Source: Acidobacteria bacterium UBA6911 (GTDB lineage Bacteria; Acidobacteriota; UBA6911). From it: a stretch of 7,050 nucleotides of DNA. The DNA lies in the NCBI GenBank assembly GCA_002451015.1, contig DKBB01000249.1, positions 1-7,050 of the forward strand, written 5' to 3'. The number at the start of each line of letters is the position of its first letter. Positions within the stretch are counted from its first letter, which is position 1. Shown one piece after another: positions 6,847-7,050 of the stretch. A model generated the notes under the pieces. That model was not told where the DNA came from and did no database searches. It saw nothing but the letters and a program-made list of their open reading frames with translations. Position numbers and translations under genes: made by a program.

Positions 6847-6890
6847 ATACCGGGAATGGAAGACCGGATATTGAATAATTCTTCCGGTAT
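6847..6890. repeat. Perfect 7-base inverted repeat
   Basis: ATACCGG at 6847-6853 is the exact reverse complement of CCGGTAT at 6884-6890. An alternative inner stem GGAAG/CTTCC (6858-6862 with 6881-6885) competes with part of it. It lies about 160 bases after the transporter stop codon and lacks a T-run, so it could be RNA structure, a protein-binding site, or chance. Confidence 0.3.
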
Positions 6891-6955
6891 GTTAGGCTTA
6901 AGGGCTTAACCCACACTCCACTTGTTATTCCTATTGGGTTCATGCTTATTTTTTA

Positions 6956-6988
6956 GCGGGAGAATTCTGCAATTCAATGGAATCCCGC
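6956..6988. other. Two-stage hairpin upstream of repeat copy B
   Basis: The outer stem GCGGGA/TCCCGC (6956-6961 with 6983-6988) encloses the inner stem GAATT/AATTC (6962-6966 with 6971-6975), which has a CTGC loop. The two stems abut directly on the left side. A T-run of six bases (6949-6954) lies on the left, so the structure is not a terminator on either strand: on the minus strand that run reads as A. It ends 10 bases before repeat copy B and may belong to the same element. Confidence 0.35.
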
Positions 6989-6998
6989 GCAGGGTTTA

Positions 6999-7049
6999 CG
7001 GGAAAAAGCCGGAACGCCCCAGCCTCTGGCTGGGGATGCATGGCAGTTG
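6999..7049 (+). repeat. Two-part repeat, copy B, with an inserted hairpin
   Basis: The left half CGGGAAAA-a-GCCGG (6999-7012) and right half GGGGATG-c-ATGGCAGTTG (7032-7049) match 3458-3471 and 3470-3487 with one mismatch each. Between them is about 20 bases absent from copy A. These form a perfect hairpin, CCCCAGCC/GGCTGGGG (7017-7024 with 7028-7035), around the loop TCT. The window ends one base after the repeat, so whether a gene follows, as in copy A, cannot be seen. Confidence 0.6.
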
Positions 7050-7050
7050 G

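Larger units (their letters stand above)
6688..6998. other. Non-coding stretch after the phosphate transporter, with inverted repeats
   Basis: No gene is supported. Short open frames on both strands have no recognisable domain, ribosome site or sensible start. Inverted repeats are CCGAA/TTCGG (6713-6717 with 6721-6725), CGGAC/GTCCG (6723-6727 with 6730-6734), ATACCGG/CCGGTAT (6847-6853 with 6884-6890), and GCGGGA/TCCCGC (6956-6961 with 6983-6988). The last encloses GAATT/AATTC (6962-6966 with 6971-6975). None has a T-run on its 3' side, so the terminator of the transporter gene is not identified. Confidence 0.5.

Noticed and set aside
6626..6943. Short open frames on both strands after the transporter
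   Set aside because: The + frame starts inside the transporter gene, and the - frame has no visible Shine-Dalgarno or family signature. Both look like chance.
7017..7035. Terminator at the right edge
   Set aside because: The stem is perfect and GC-rich, but no T-run follows on the + strand. On the minus strand the nearest T-run is about nine bases away, separated by GC-rich sequence, so it is not a canonical terminator.

Overview
The window carries four complete genes, all on the + strand, and possibly the last codons of a fifth at the left edge. In order they are: a 14-helix MFS drug-type exporter (189-1796), an exported PQQ-like beta-propeller protein (2099-3361), a short ferritin-like/rubrerythrin-type di-iron protein (3586-4086), and a large inorganic phosphate transporter with a PhoU-like C-terminal domain (4423-6687). 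The gaps are roughly 220 to 340 bases, the genes are functionally unrelated, and each has its own ribosome binding site. This reads as a row of single transcription units, not one operon. No RNA gene, CRISPR array, transposase or phage gene was recognised.

The organism is most likely a Gram-negative, probably anaerobic bacterium. The stand-alone rubrerythrin-type protein with a C-terminal FWPF and the fused PiT-PhoU form would fit Desulfobacterota (former Deltaproteobacteria) or a related group. This placement is inference from protein style only; no taxonomic marker gene is present.

Region by region: 1-188 holds a possible gene tail and the leader of the exporter. 1797-2098 has two terminator-like structures and a 12-base perfect palindrome. 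3362-3585 is an unusually structured leader before the ferritin-like gene, with three perfect hairpins and one copy of a repeat. 4087-4422 has an imperfect direct repeat and then a convincing PHO-box-like promoter directly before the phosphate transporter. 6688-7050 has no supported gene; it contains several inverted repeats and ends in a second copy of the repeat seen at 3458-3487.

The two most interesting signals are non-coding. One is an 11-base-period TTAACA direct repeat positioned as a PHO box ahead of the transporter. The other is a two-part repeat shared by 3458-3487 and 6999-7049, where the second copy carries an extra perfect hairpin. No clearly new multi-gene system is visible.
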